From assembly GCA_937891015.1 (NCBI GenBank), contig CALAPY010000096.1, positions 1 through 57,074 on the forward strand: a DNA stretch of 57,074 nt, read 5' to 3'. A model generated the notes under the pieces. The model was given only the letters and a program-made list of their open reading frames with translations, made no database searches and had not been told where the DNA came from. Origin of the DNA: UBA2108 sp002713215. GTDB lineage: Bacteria; Bacteroidota; Bacteroidia; Flavobacteriales_G; Salibacteraceae. Positions 8,887 to 18,655 of this stretch are shown here, piece after piece. The stretch's first letter is position 1. Each line of letters begins with the position of its first letter. Both the position numbers and the translations under genes were made by a program.

Positions 8887-10131
8887 ATGCAACAAGTAAT
8901 GGATAAATTAAGCTCGGAAAAAGCCATAGAATTAGAAAACAAATATGGAGCACATAATTACCATCCTCTCCCTGTTGTTCTACATAGAGGACAAGGTGTT
9001 CATGTTTGGGACGTTGAGGGAAAGAAGTATTACGATTTCCTAAGTGCATATAGTGCGGTGAATCAAGGACACGCTCACCCTGATATTAATTTTGCTCTAG
9101 CAGAGCAAGCCAGAAATATGACCCTTACTTCCCGTGCATTTCACAACAGTTCATTGGGAATATTTGAGGAGTACATGCATCATCTATTTGGGTACGACAA
9201 AATGCTGCCTATGAATACAGGTGCAGAGGCCGTCGAAACTGCGCTAAAATTGGCCAGACGTTGGGGGTATGATGTAAAGGGAATACCTGAGAATAAAGCG
9301 AAAATTATTGTTTGTGATGGAAACTTCCACGGTAGAACCATTTCTATAGTTTCTTTCAGCGCCGATCCGGACTCTTATAGTGGTTTTGGTCCATTTACAC
9401 CGGGGTTTGAACGTATACCATACAACGATGTAGAAGCGTTACGAATTGCGTTACAAGATCCTAACGTATGTGCGTTTCTTGTAGAGCCTATTCAGGGTGA
9501 GGCGGGAGTTTATGTGCCAGCTGATGGGTATTTAGCCGCCTGTAAAAAAGTATGTGAAGAGAACAACGTGTTATTTGTGGCTGATGAAGTTCAAACCGGA
9601 ATAGCCAGAACAGGAAAAATGTTGGCTTGCGATCACGAGAATATTCGTCCTGATGTTGTAATTCTTGGGAAAGCATTAAGCGGTGGTGTATTGCCCGTGT
9701 CCGCCGTATTGGCTGACGATGAAATAATGATGTGTATTAAACCTGGCGAACATGGGTCAACCTTTGGAGGAAACCCATTAGCCTGCAAGGTAGCTATTGC
9801 AGCTCTTGATGTAGTACAGGACGAAAATTTGGCCGAAAATGCTGAACGTCTGGGAAAAATATTCAGGGATAAGCTTGGCTCGTTTATAGAACAGAATGAT
9901 TTGGTACTAAGCATAAGAGGAAAGGGATTGTTAAACGCTATTTTGATTAATGATTCTGAGGATAGCTCTACTGCCTGGAACATTTGTATGAAGCTTAGAG
10001 ACAATGGTTTACTCGCTAAACCAACTCATGGAAACATTATACGCTTTGCTCCTCCATTGGTAATTACCGAACAAGAGTTGAATGAGTGTATTGAAATTAT
10101 TACCTCAACAATTGCGACTTTCGGGAAGTAA
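8887..10131 (+). CDS. rocD: Ornithine--oxo-acid aminotransferase
   Basis: A class III PLP aminotransferase of about 414 residues that interconverts ornithine and glutamate semialdehyde. The family-specific opening KYGAHNYHPLPVVLHRG is present, with MNTGAEAVETALKLAR (phosphate binding), DGNFHGRT, DEVQTGIARTG and the PLP lysine in ILGKALSGGVLPVS. A TTG at 8851 is in frame but overlaps the -7 box; ATG 8887 (or 8899) is more plausible. It converges with rarA with only 4 bases between stops. Confidence 0.93.
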   Translation: MQQVMDKLSSEKAIELENKYGAHNYHPLPVVLHRGQGVHVWDVEGKKYYDFLSAYSAVNQGHAHPDINFALAEQARNMTLTSRAFHNSSLGIFEEYMHHLFGYDKMLPMNTGAEAVETALKLARRWGYDVKGIPENKAKIIVCDGNFHGRTISIVSFSADPDSYSGFGPFTPGFERIPYNDVEALRIALQDPNVCAFLVEPIQGEAGVYVPADGYLAACKKVCEENNVLFVADEVQTGIARTGKMLACDHENIRPDVVILGKALSGGVLPVSAVLADDEIMMCIKPGEHGSTFGGNPLACKVAIAALDVVQDENLAENAERLGKIFRDKLGSFIEQNDLVLSIRGKGLLNAILINDSEDSSTAWNICMKLRDNGLLAKPTHGNIIRFAPPLVITEQELNECIEIITSTIATFGK

Positions 10132-10135
10132 CTGA

Positions 10136-11422
10136 TTAATACCCGTATTTCTTTTTCCAAAGCAATCTCATTTTATCCTGGATTGCTTTTTCTTTTGGAT
10201 TTGAACCGGGTTCGTACAGGGTTTTTCCGCTAATGTCTTCGGGTAAGAATTCCTGGTCAACAAAATTGCCCTGGAAACTATGTGCATATTGATAATTCTT
10301 CCCATAGTCCAGTTCCTTCATCAACTTGGTAGGAGCATTTCGCAAGTGCAAGGGAACAGACAGGTCTCCGGTTTCTCTAACCAATTGCCTGGTATTTCTT
10401 ATGGCCTGATAACTGGAATTACTTTTTGGAGATGTGGCCAGGTAGATAACCGTTTGTGAAAGAATTATATCGCATTCTGGGTATCCAATTTTAGTAACCG
10501 CTTCAAAGCATGCGTTTGCCATAACCAGCGCTGTTGGATTAGCGAGACCGATATCTTCTGAAGAAAAAATAAGCATTCTTCGTGCTATGAATTTAGGATC
10601 TTCACCTCCCTCTACCATCCTGGCGAGGTAGTATACAGCTGCATTGGGATCGGATCCGCGCATTGATTTTATAAAAGCAGAAATAATATCGTAATGCTGT
10701 TCACCCGTTTTATCATAACGAGCTAGGTTCTGCTGAATAATGTCTTCAACCTTTTGGTTGGTGATTTCAATTTTTGCTCCCTTGTTTTTTAAGCTTCCAA
10801 CTACAATTTCCAGGGTGTTTAAGAGTTTCCTGGCGTCACCTCCGCTAAGCCGAATCAGGGATTCATTTTCCTTGATTTTTATTTTAAGCTTTTTGAGTTC
10901 TTCGTCCTTTTTTATTGCTCCTGAAAGGAGCTGCTCCAACTCTTCCTTACTAAATGAATTAAGCACATAAACCTGGCAACGAGAAAGAAGTGCACTTATA
11001 ACTTCAAACGAAGGGTTTTCGGTGGTAGCTCCAATAAGTGTAACGGTTCCCTTTTCAACGGCACCTAATAGAGAGTCCTGTTGAGACTTTGAAAATCGGT
11101 GAATCTCATCAATAAAAAGAATGGGATTATTGGTACCGAAAAACTGTGATTTCTCTGCTTTTTGAATAACCTCTCTTACGTCCTTTACTCCGGAATTTAT
11201 CGCTGAAAGTATATGAAATGGCCGCTTTAAAGTGTTGCTAATAATCTGAGCAAGTGTCGTTTTCCCCACTCCCGGTGGTCCCCACAATATGATAGATGGT
11301 AAAAGCCCTGAGTCAATTGCATTGCGCAATACGGCACCCTTTCCCACAAGATGTCCCTGGCTGATATAATCGTCCAGTGTTTTGGGTCTCAATCTTTCGG
11401 CCAGCGGGGTAAGTGAACTCAT
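10136..11422 (-). CDS. rarA: Replication-associated recombination protein A (AAA+ ATPase)
   Basis: A 428-residue MgsA/RarA/WRNIP1 family ATPase acting at stalled replication forks. Walker A is GPPGVGKTT, Walker B ILFIDEIHRF, sensor 1 IGATTENPSFE, and the C-terminal tetramerisation region has EDIGLANP and the YGKNYQYAHSF segment close to the end. All are diagnostic and the length is normal. It stands alone on the minus strand. Confidence 0.95.
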   Translation of the reverse strand: MSSLTPLAERLRPKTLDDYISQGHLVGKGAVLRNAIDSGLLPSIILWGPPGVGKTTLAQIISNTLKRPFHILSAINSGVKDVREVIQKAEKSQFFGTNNPILFIDEIHRFSKSQQDSLLGAVEKGTVTLIGATTENPSFEVISALLSRCQVYVLNSFSKEELEQLLSGAIKKDEELKKLKIKIKENESLIRLSGGDARKLLNTLEIVVGSLKNKGAKIEITNQKVEDIIQQNLARYDKTGEQHYDIISAFIKSMRGSDPNAAVYYLARMVEGGEDPKFIARRMLIFSSEDIGLANPTALVMANACFEAVTKIGYPECDIILSQTVIYLATSPKSNSSYQAIRNTRQLVRETGDLSVPLHLRNAPTKLMKELDYGKNYQYAHSFQGNFVDQEFLPEDISGKTLYEPGSNPKEKAIQDKMRLLWKKKYGY

Positions 11423-11559
11423 AAAACAAATGTAGTTTTCTGTTTCGTTCCATTTGACATTTACCGGGTTTAGGTGCTAAGAATTGTGAACCTCATAGTA
11501 CACCAATTAACCAAGAAGTGATATATTCGCCTCCATATAACTATTCAAATTCTACGCTC

Positions 11560-12057
11560 ATGAAAAAGTCAGTAGTGGCTGTTTACTCGAACAATGATAA
11601 GGCCCTTAGTGCAATTAAATACTTGGTTAAACATGGAATTCCTGCTGAAGAGCTATCGGTAGTAGGACAGGGTCAGTTAATTGAGGATCATATCCATTTT
11701 ATACCAGTTAAGAAAGCTAAGAAAATGACCCCTTATGTCGGTCTTGGAATTGGAGCCGTATTGGGTTTTATTGTTGGAATGGGTTGGATAGTTATTCCGG
11801 GATTCGAAACTTTCTTTGAAGCAGGAGGAATGATTGGAATGCTTGGCGGGATAGTTTTCGGTGCCGCTGTTGGTGCAGTAATAAGCATTATTTTTTCGAT
11901 AATTGTCCGAAAAGATGATCTCGTTATGATGCAAAAGCATATTGACAACGGTAAATTTATGCTGGTTGTAAAAGGCACTTTGGAAGATATTGAAAAGTCA
12001 AAAAAACTCCTTCATACAGAAGATATCCATGAGGAGATCATTGATATAGAAGGTTAG
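11560..12057 (+). CDS. Small membrane protein with glycine-zipper-like transmembrane pair
   Basis: About 165 residues starting at MKKSVVAVYSNNDKA. The N-terminal ~50 residues look like the small alpha/beta domain seen in general-stress-protein 17M-type proteins (AVYSNNDKALSAIKYL). Two glycine-rich hydrophobic stretches follow (YVGLGIGAVLGFIVGMGWIV and the GGIVFGAAVGAVISIIF region), then a basic C-terminal soluble tail. A stress-related membrane role is only an inference from the fold. The in-frame TTG-like upstream start at 11518 is less likely. Confidence 0.65.
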   Translation: MKKSVVAVYSNNDKALSAIKYLVKHGIPAEELSVVGQGQLIEDHIHFIPVKKAKKMTPYVGLGIGAVLGFIVGMGWIVIPGFETFFEAGGMIGMLGGIVFGAAVGAVISIIFSIIVRKDDLVMMQKHIDNGKFMLVVKGTLEDIEKSKKLLHTEDIHEEIIDIEG

Positions 12058-12073
12058 AGCAAGATTCTCTAAC
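12053..12073 (+). terminator. Possible terminator hairpin
   Basis: A perfect 7-base stem (GTTAGAG / CTCTAAC) with a 7-base loop overlaps the stop of the membrane protein gene. No T run follows directly, so termination is uncertain. Confidence 0.35.
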
Positions 12074-12136
12074 GCTTTGTATTTGTAGTGGTTTTTTTAT
12101 CATTTTTGATCGGCTGCAAATTCACCATTTAGTATT

Positions 12137-12781
12137 ATGAAAAATCTATTCTTACTCGTTGCTGTTTTTTCCCTGGCTTTTTGTTCCTGTGATGATGCTA
12201 ACGAGGAAGATGAGTCGGTCCTTCCATACGAGTTTTATCTAGAGAATAACAATTGTTTTGGTCGGTTCTTTTACGAAAATCCAATTTCAGGAGAATTAGA
12301 ATACGAACTATACTGCAATAAAAACCAAGTTCAAAAGCTTACGGTAAGTGAGGATTCTGTTTGGGTAAAATCTGAGTTCGCTAAAAGTAGCTTCTCACAA
12401 GAGGAGTTCTTTAAGTCATACGGTGACCCTGTTGAGGTTTCTAAAGTTGACCATAGCAATTTGCATTTCGCCATTGACACCCTGGCTGCAATGAATGATT
12501 CGGTTGGGCATGTGGAAACCAGCGAAATGCATCGGATTAAATTGCAAATTGAAAATGGTATGGATACCATTTATGCAAAGGTTTTTAAATGCAATCGTTT
12601 GGTACTTTTCGACTCAAGTAACATAAACGTATATGTTCCTAAAGGCTATCCCGAACTGTTCTTTATCGATGGAGTTAGCCCATGTTTGGTATTGGAAATG
12701 GAATATTACGATGAGCAAGGCGACTTCGCCGGTTGGGAAAGATTCTCTGCCGACATCAAAGCATTTTCTAGTGGGAAGTAA
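12137..12781 (+). CDS. Putative lipoprotein of unknown function
   Basis: A 214-residue protein with an N-terminal hydrophobic signal ending in LAFCSCDDANEED; the cysteine followed by an acidic stretch suggests a lipoprotein, as acidic residues after the cysteine are frequent in surface-exposed Bacteroidota lipoproteins. No domain is recognised in the rest. It converges with the gingipain-like gene and overlaps its 3' end by 14 bases. Confidence 0.6.
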   Translation: MKNLFLLVAVFSLAFCSCDDANEEDESVLPYEFYLENNNCFGRFFYENPISGELEYELYCNKNQVQKLTVSEDSVWVKSEFAKSSFSQEEFFKSYGDPVEVSKVDHSNLHFAIDTLAAMNDSVGHVETSEMHRIKLQIENGMDTIYAKVFKCNRLVLFDSSNINVYVPKGYPELFFIDGVSPCLVLEMEYYDEQGDFAGWERFSADIKAFSSGK

Positions 12782-14762
12782 CCACTAACTTTCGGGTTAC
12801 CCGTTCGAGTCCATCACTAAGAGAAATCCAGTAAATTCCAGTGGGTAACTCAGTGCTAACCTCTAATGTATTTACCCCAGAATCTGAAAAAATATTGTCT
12901 GCATAAACAATTTTACCGCTCCCGTCAAATACCCTTAGCACCAAATCACTTTCCCTGAAATTGACGAATCTCAAGGTAAATTCTCCATTTCCCGGGTTAG
13001 GATAAAGCTCGAATGTATTGTCTAAAATACTTTCCGAAATAGAAGTTGGATCACTATACGTTAACCGAACGGTTGTATTAACGCCAGCACTTAAATTCTG
13101 ATAAGTTCCTGATGGTGTGGTGTCGATTTCCACAGCACGAATAAGGTACTTGAAATTACCCGAATATTTATTGGTTTTATCCGTATAGGTAAATCCCTTA
13201 AGAGGCTCGTTATTCAGCTGAATAAATTTGTTTGCTACTGTATCAAAACGGTAAATGAAATAACCCTTGACCGGGCTTAACGAGCCTTTCCAATTCAGAA
13301 CCACGTCGTTGCCTTCAGCCTTTCCAATTGGAAACATAGGTGGTTTAATGTAGCTGAGTGTAAGCGAAGGATCACCCAATAGCGCAATGTGAATTTTATT
13401 GTGACTGAAATTGAAATTTCCATTAAAATATTCGCTGCTATTTCCCTGCGATACCCTTGCACCGTATCCAATGTTTTTACCGAGGCCCATGGTGTGAACG
13501 TACCACTTGGGTATTCCTCCCCAAAAGGTTACCAAACTTGAATTTGCCAATGCACTTCGAAGCAGGTTGTTTTTGGAATCGTAATCTCCGAAATAACTGC
13601 CCGAAAGAATCGTATATATGTTTTGTAAGGAATCTTTAGCGAAATCAGTAGTCTTAATTACACCACTACAACTCGTGTATGAACCCGCACCGCAACCGAA
13701 GGACCATAAATAAGAATCACTTTTCTGGCTTGTTTTATAGTCCCGAATGGTCACACTGTCTGAGTGAACCAAGGTTGTTAGGTTATGCCATCCTGTTGAT
13801 GCTAAATTTAGTCCTGCAAAATTGTTGTCTATAAGGCCTCTTTCCACCACGGAGATTTGCCCGGTTCTCCAGCGATGGTTTCTGTCCAGATACTCTTTGA
13901 GCAACAAAGTATCGCTTTTGGAAAATGCAGGTAAATTGTACATATCTACTCTCCCTAACTGATATTCTGGTTCGCTTGGAGTTATGGTTTGGTCGTATTT
14001 TCCATCGTTGGGCTTGTTATGGTTTCTGGACTGGTTGCCTGAAGTGTTATTCACACTATTGTCAGTCCATGTACCATTTCGATCAGCATAATACACATCG
14101 GCCGACCATGCTCCGGTATGATTTCCCCTGCCTTCAATGTGTCCGTCCGGTGGTGGAATGCCTGCTGCTTTAAAATCGCCGGAATAGGGAACGGCAACAT
14201 GTCCTATAATAAAAATGGCGTCAAAATTATTGCCCAATTCACTCATTTTGTTGATCAACTTGTTTTTAACCTGAAACGCAACCAATGACCGATTTACATA
14301 TAATCTGCCGACATACCAGCCTTCATTAAATAAGTCATCTTCCAATCGGTTTATTTCGCTTTCCAGGGCTACTGCATAAGTAGAGTCAATGAGTAATAAT
14401 ATGCCGTTCATATTGTGTTGCGCTTCTTTTTCTATACCACTGTACAAATAACCATGGGCAAATTTTCCAGAAGTACTGTGTACTAGGTGATATTCCTGGT
14501 CCTCACCAACGGTTATGTTGGAATCGGTATATTCGGTTTCGGTAAAACTAAAAGTCTTAAACGGTGTTCCCCAGGTATCAGAAAGGCTATTTCTTTTATA
14601 CAAGGTATACGAACCGTTGGTTCTGCTTTCCCAAACCAATTTGATCGTTTTATTAGCCTTGTTGGTTTCCGCTCTCATTTTGATAACCTCCAACTCAGCC
14701 TTTTTTTGCGCTATCAGGAAAAAGGGCAAAATCAGGACAAACAGCAGTAAACTTCTTTTCAT
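12768..14762 (-). CDS. T9SS-exported protein with gingipain (C25)-like region
   Basis: A 664-residue secreted protein: signal peptide (residues 1-19), a fibronectin-like segment (IKLVWESRTNGSYTLYKRN), a long central region, another Fn3-like segment (GNDVVLNWKGSLSPVKGYFIYRF), and a C-terminal type A sorting domain (YPNPGNGEFTLRF). The central part has traits of C25 peptidases: IIGHVAVPYSGD, YQLGRVDM, LWSFGCGAGSYTSC and ALLGDPSLTL. A canonical catalytic histidine-cysteine pair is not clear, so it may be an inactive or divergent relative. It is expected to be carried across the outer membrane by the type IX system. Confidence 0.7.
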   Translation of the reverse strand: MKRSLLLFVLILPFFLIAQKKAELEVIKMRAETNKANKTIKLVWESRTNGSYTLYKRNSLSDTWGTPFKTFSFTETEYTDSNITVGEDQEYHLVHSTSGKFAHGYLYSGIEKEAQHNMNGILLLIDSTYAVALESEINRLEDDLFNEGWYVGRLYVNRSLVAFQVKNKLINKMSELGNNFDAIFIIGHVAVPYSGDFKAAGIPPPDGHIEGRGNHTGAWSADVYYADRNGTWTDNSVNNTSGNQSRNHNKPNDGKYDQTITPSEPEYQLGRVDMYNLPAFSKSDTLLLKEYLDRNHRWRTGQISVVERGLIDNNFAGLNLASTGWHNLTTLVHSDSVTIRDYKTSQKSDSYLWSFGCGAGSYTSCSGVIKTTDFAKDSLQNIYTILSGSYFGDYDSKNNLLRSALANSSLVTFWGGIPKWYVHTMGLGKNIGYGARVSQGNSSEYFNGNFNFSHNKIHIALLGDPSLTLSYIKPPMFPIGKAEGNDVVLNWKGSLSPVKGYFIYRFDTVANKFIQLNNEPLKGFTYTDKTNKYSGNFKYLIRAVEIDTTPSGTYQNLSAGVNTTVRLTYSDPTSISESILDNTFELYPNPGNGEFTLRFVNFRESDLVLRVFDGSGKIVYADNIFSDSGVNTLEVSTELPTGIYWISLSDGLERVTRKLVVTSH

Positions 14763-14888
14763 GACTCGTTTTGTAATAGTTTCAATTTTAAGAACTTGCT
14801 AAGTTAGTAATTGTGATCGTTTAACCTATTGCCCCCTATTTAACGATAATTAATGCTGTGTCGGCAATCCAAATCACCTTGAAAATTG

Positions 14889-14904
14889 TTACTATTAATA
14901 GTAA
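14889..14904. promoter_or_regulatory. Perfect 16-base palindrome upstream of the subtilase gene
   Basis: TTACTATTAATAGTAA is a perfect palindrome 70 bases before the preferred subtilase start, in the divergent region between two T9SS-exported protein genes. It may be an operator; no regulator is identified. Confidence 0.4.
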
Positions 14905-14974
14905 TGAAAGTATATGATCAGGATCAGTTTTGCTACCTGTTTTTTTGAGTACATTCACGAAAAATTTTTTTGAT

Positions 14975-17900
14975 ATGAAATTCATCCATTGCATTGTCAC
15001 CTTTTTACTACTATTTTTTACTGTAAACTTAAAGTCTCAGGACTATAAACTGATGTTAGCCAATCAGGTGCACGAAGGTGAAGCGTTGCAAAGTCCCGCT
15101 GAAATTAAAGCAGAAATTCAAGATTTGGATGAGTTTGACGGTTTCTATTATGGAATTATTCAATTTAAAAAATTACCAACTGATGATGAAATATTATCCC
15201 TTGGTGTACAAGGAATTCAATTGTACGATTACATGCCAAGTCAAGCTTATTATGCCCGTATTAACAAAGAATTTAAACTCACCGATTATTCTAACATCCG
15301 TTTGGTCTATAATTTAACATCGTTCGATAGACTGAATGAAGACTTAGCCCAAAATAACTTCCCTGACCATGCACTGGTTGATGGTAAGCTTAAAATAATC
15401 GTAAATGCACTTTCTCCAAAGGATGTGTTACGATTATCCGATTATGTTAAGTTGGATGGCGGTAAAGTAGTTTCTATTGATGACTATACTCGTGCGATCA
15501 AGTGCGAAGTACCTGTTAGGCAATTGAAAAAACTTGCTGAGTTAGCATTGGTGCAGTTTATTTCTCCTATTGATGCACCTGGTTTTCCTGAAAATTATAA
15601 GGGAACCAATAGCCATAGGGTGGCTGCTTTAACAAAGAGTTATACAGGGCTTACTAAGGACCTTGATGGTAGTGGAGTTAACGTTATGTTACAGGATGAT
15701 GGCGTTATAGGGCCCCATATTGATTATGCCGGAAGGATTGGAGCTCAGTACATTACAACCAATAGAGGGGATCATGGTGATCATACCGGTGGAACAATTA
15801 TGGGAGCTGGTAACGTAGAGCCCAGGTATCAGGGAATGGCTCCCGCTGCCACTATCTGGGTGTATGGGGCTGCGTTTGAGGGATATCCTGGGTTTGATTC
15901 AATTTATAATCATTACAACAAACACAATATCCGAATCACATCAACCAGCTATTCCAATGGTGTAAATGCAGGATATACGAACCTGGCTCAAAAGCTAGAT
16001 GATCAGGTTGAAAAAATGAAAGACCTGGTTCATGTATTTTCGGCTGGAAATTCCAGATCGGCTGGTTCTTCAAATGGTTGGTATACCATTACAGGTGGGC
16101 ATAAGGTTGCAAAAAATGTAATTACTGTTGCCAACCTGGATCTGGAAGATGAAGATTCCAGAAGTTCAAGTCAGGGACCTACCCGGGATGGTAGAATAAA
16201 ACCGGATATTGGCGCTGTTGGTTCAAACGTTATGTCCACCACCAATGATCATGACTATGTTTTAAAATCAGGAACTTCTATGTCTTGTCCCGGGGTAGCC
16301 GGAACGGTTACTTTATTACACCAGGCTTATAAAGAATTGAATTCAGGTGCGACTCCTGAATCAGCATTAATGAAGGCGGTTGTCTGTAATTCAGCAGATG
16401 ATGTTGGTAAAGCTGGACCAGATTTTACCAATGGATTTGGAAGAATAAATGCAAGAAAAGCTTTTGACGTATTGAATAACAAAACATACTTTAATGGTTC
16501 TTTGTCTACCGGAGGGAACAAGAAATTTACCGTAAACGTTGGAGCCAATGATAAGTTACTGAAAGTAATGTTGGTCTGGTTAGATCCAAAGGGAACTGTT
16601 GGCTCGTCCAGGCCACTGATCAACGACCTGGACCTGGAAGTGTACACAGGGTTTAGTTCTCCATCACTTCCATTAATATTGGATCCTTCAAACCCAAGTA
16701 GCCTGGCGCAAGAGGGGCGTGATTCAATTAATAATATTGAGCAGGTAGTAATTGAAAATCCGGCAACAGGAAGCTATACCATAGAAATAAAAGGTAAATC
16801 AATTCCAAGTGGCCCACAATCATTTTATGTAACCGTGGTTAAGGAATCAGATGAAATTGTGGTGGAATATCCTGTTGGAGGCGAGTCTTTAGTGCCCGGA
16901 GAAAGAGAAATGATTCGGTGGAGTGACGCCAGCAGTCGAGGAGGGTATGATATTGAGTATTCATTAAACAATGGAAGCACCTGGACCACCTTAGCTATCG
17001 TAAGTGGTTCTGCTCGATTCTACGAATGGAGTATTCCTAATCAAAGTTCTTCTCAAGTACTCGTTCGGGTAGTAGGAGGGGGAAGTACAGGAGTTTCCAG
17101 TGCTCCGTTTTCTATTTTCGCTGTGCCGGCAAAGCCATATGTGCAATATGCCTGCCCTGACAGTATCGGATTAAAATGGAATGCAATTTCGGGTGCAAAG
17201 GAATATGTGGTTTATCAGCTCGGAGATAAGTACATGGATTCTATTGGTGTTACCACTGCAAATGAATTTAACTTATTGAAAAATTGCGTTGGATATAACG
17301 AGGGATGGTTTGCCGTAAGTGCTCGTGGTAACAATGGAGAGATTGGAAGGAGATCTGAAGCGTATTTAAAGAGTAGCCAATTATTCAATTGTGTGTTGAA
17401 CAATGATATTGAATTGGTAGAATTTGACCCATTGGTTGACCTGGTAAGAAGTTGTTCAGGTTCGAATAAAATAAATGTTGGGGTAAAAGTTAAAAACAAT
17501 GCGAATGTTGCTTCCAGCCCATTTACATTAAACTTAACCGTTAATGGTGGTACAGTGATTCAGGAGAATGTGACGGTTGCAATTGCTTCGGGAACTTCCA
17601 CCACCATAACCTTTACTCAGGCTGCAACATTAAGTACTGGGGCCAATCAAATAGAGGTTTGGAGAACCTCGAGTTCCAAAGATCAAAATTCATGCAATGA
17701 CTCATTATCAACCAGCATTGAATACATTATTGATCAACCGGTTTCGACACCTTTAAAAACCAACTTCGATAATTATACTAACTGTTCAACAGCTTCTGGC
17801 TGCGAAGCAGAAGAGTGTAAACTTAAAGATAGTTGGCACAATTCGAAAAATGGCGGTGCCGATGATATCGACTGGAGGGTTAATAATGGCGGAACTCCCT

Positions 17901-18556
17901 CAAGAAATACAGGACCCGGTTTTGATCACACGACTTCAACAAGTGCAGGAAAGTATTTGTACCTGGAGGCCTCTGGTAATTGTACCCAACGAGAAGCTCA
18001 TTTAATTTCTCCTTGTTTTGATTTGAGTAAGGCTAGTGAAGCAAATCTTACTTTTTGGTATCACATGCAGGGAAGTTCTATGGGAAGTCTGACGGTTGAT
18101 GCATTTGTAGATGGTAAATGGAAAATGGATGTAATAACTCCGCTGGTGGGTAATAAAGGAAACGTATGGTACCAGGGGGCAGTAGATATGAAAGACTACT
18201 TGGGAAAAAGTGTCCAATTCCGTTTTCGAGGCAAAACCGGGGCAGATGCATTTAGCGATATGGCTATCGATGATATAGATTTCGATATTAAAAGCGATGT
18301 TTCAGTAGAAGGACATGATTTTATGAATCAAGTAATGGTTTATCCTCAGCCTGCATCAAATGTGCTGATAATAAAATCTGAACTGGACCTTTCTAATATT
18401 AAGATCTTCGATCTATTCGGAAAAGTGGTGTTTGAAGACAATGGTACTTTCAGCAATAAGGATATCGATATTCAGAATTTGGAGAATGGAATTTACATTC
18501 TCGAACTGGAATCGAATGATGTTGTGAACAGAAGAAAGATTGAGATTTTGAGATAG
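14975..18556 (+). CDS. T9SS-exported subtilisin-like (S8) serine protease, multidomain
   Basis: About 1193 residues. A signal peptide (MKFIHCIVTFLLLFF) is followed by a prodomain-like region and an S8 domain with candidate triad Asp241/242 (LQDDGV), His270 (GDHTGGT) and Ser435 (SGTSMSCPG). Then come a proprotein/Ig-like region, a CARDB-like domain (around LVRSCSGSNKINVGVKVKN), a MAM-like jelly roll (DSWHNSKNGGADDIDWR) and a C-terminal type A sorting domain (VYPQPASNVLII). ATG 14975 is preferred over the upstream TTG at 14930. It is an extracellular or surface protease. Confidence 0.9.
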   Translation: MKFIHCIVTFLLLFFTVNLKSQDYKLMLANQVHEGEALQSPAEIKAEIQDLDEFDGFYYGIIQFKKLPTDDEILSLGVQGIQLYDYMPSQAYYARINKEFKLTDYSNIRLVYNLTSFDRLNEDLAQNNFPDHALVDGKLKIIVNALSPKDVLRLSDYVKLDGGKVVSIDDYTRAIKCEVPVRQLKKLAELALVQFISPIDAPGFPENYKGTNSHRVAALTKSYTGLTKDLDGSGVNVMLQDDGVIGPHIDYAGRIGAQYITTNRGDHGDHTGGTIMGAGNVEPRYQGMAPAATIWVYGAAFEGYPGFDSIYNHYNKHNIRITSTSYSNGVNAGYTNLAQKLDDQVEKMKDLVHVFSAGNSRSAGSSNGWYTITGGHKVAKNVITVANLDLEDEDSRSSSQGPTRDGRIKPDIGAVGSNVMSTTNDHDYVLKSGTSMSCPGVAGTVTLLHQAYKELNSGATPESALMKAVVCNSADDVGKAGPDFTNGFGRINARKAFDVLNNKTYFNGSLSTGGNKKFTVNVGANDKLLKVMLVWLDPKGTVGSSRPLINDLDLEVYTGFSSPSLPLILDPSNPSSLAQEGRDSINNIEQVVIENPATGSYTIEIKGKSIPSGPQSFYVTVVKESDEIVVEYPVGGESLVPGEREMIRWSDASSRGGYDIEYSLNNGSTWTTLAIVSGSARFYEWSIPNQSSSQVLVRVVGGGSTGVSSAPFSIFAVPAKPYVQYACPDSIGLKWNAISGAKEYVVYQLGDKYMDSIGVTTANEFNLLKNCVGYNEGWFAVSARGNNGEIGRRSEAYLKSSQLFNCVLNNDIELVEFDPLVDLVRSCSGSNKINVGVKVKNNANVASSPFTLNLTVNGGTVIQENVTVAIASGTSTTITFTQAATLSTGANQIEVWRTSSSKDQNSCNDSLSTSIEYIIDQPVSTPLKTNFDNYTNCSTASGCEAEECKLKDSWHNSKNGGADDIDWRVNNGGTPSRNTGPGFDHTTSTSAGKYLYLEASGNCTQREAHLISPCFDLSKASEANLTFWYHMQGSSMGSLTVDAFVDGKWKMDVITPLVGNKGNVWYQGAVDMKDYLGKSVQFRFRGKTGADAFSDMAIDDIDFDIKSDVSVEGHDFMNQVMVYPQPASNVLIIKSELDLSNIKIFDLFGKVVFEDNGTFSNKDIDIQNLENGIYILELESNDVVNRRKIEILR

Positions 18557-18655
18557 ATTTTTACATCCAATTAGTCTTTGAAATTTTGCAATTACCAAAT
18601 TTTTATTGGTGATATATGCAAAAAACTAAATGCTTCGAGCTTCTATGTTTGAAGA

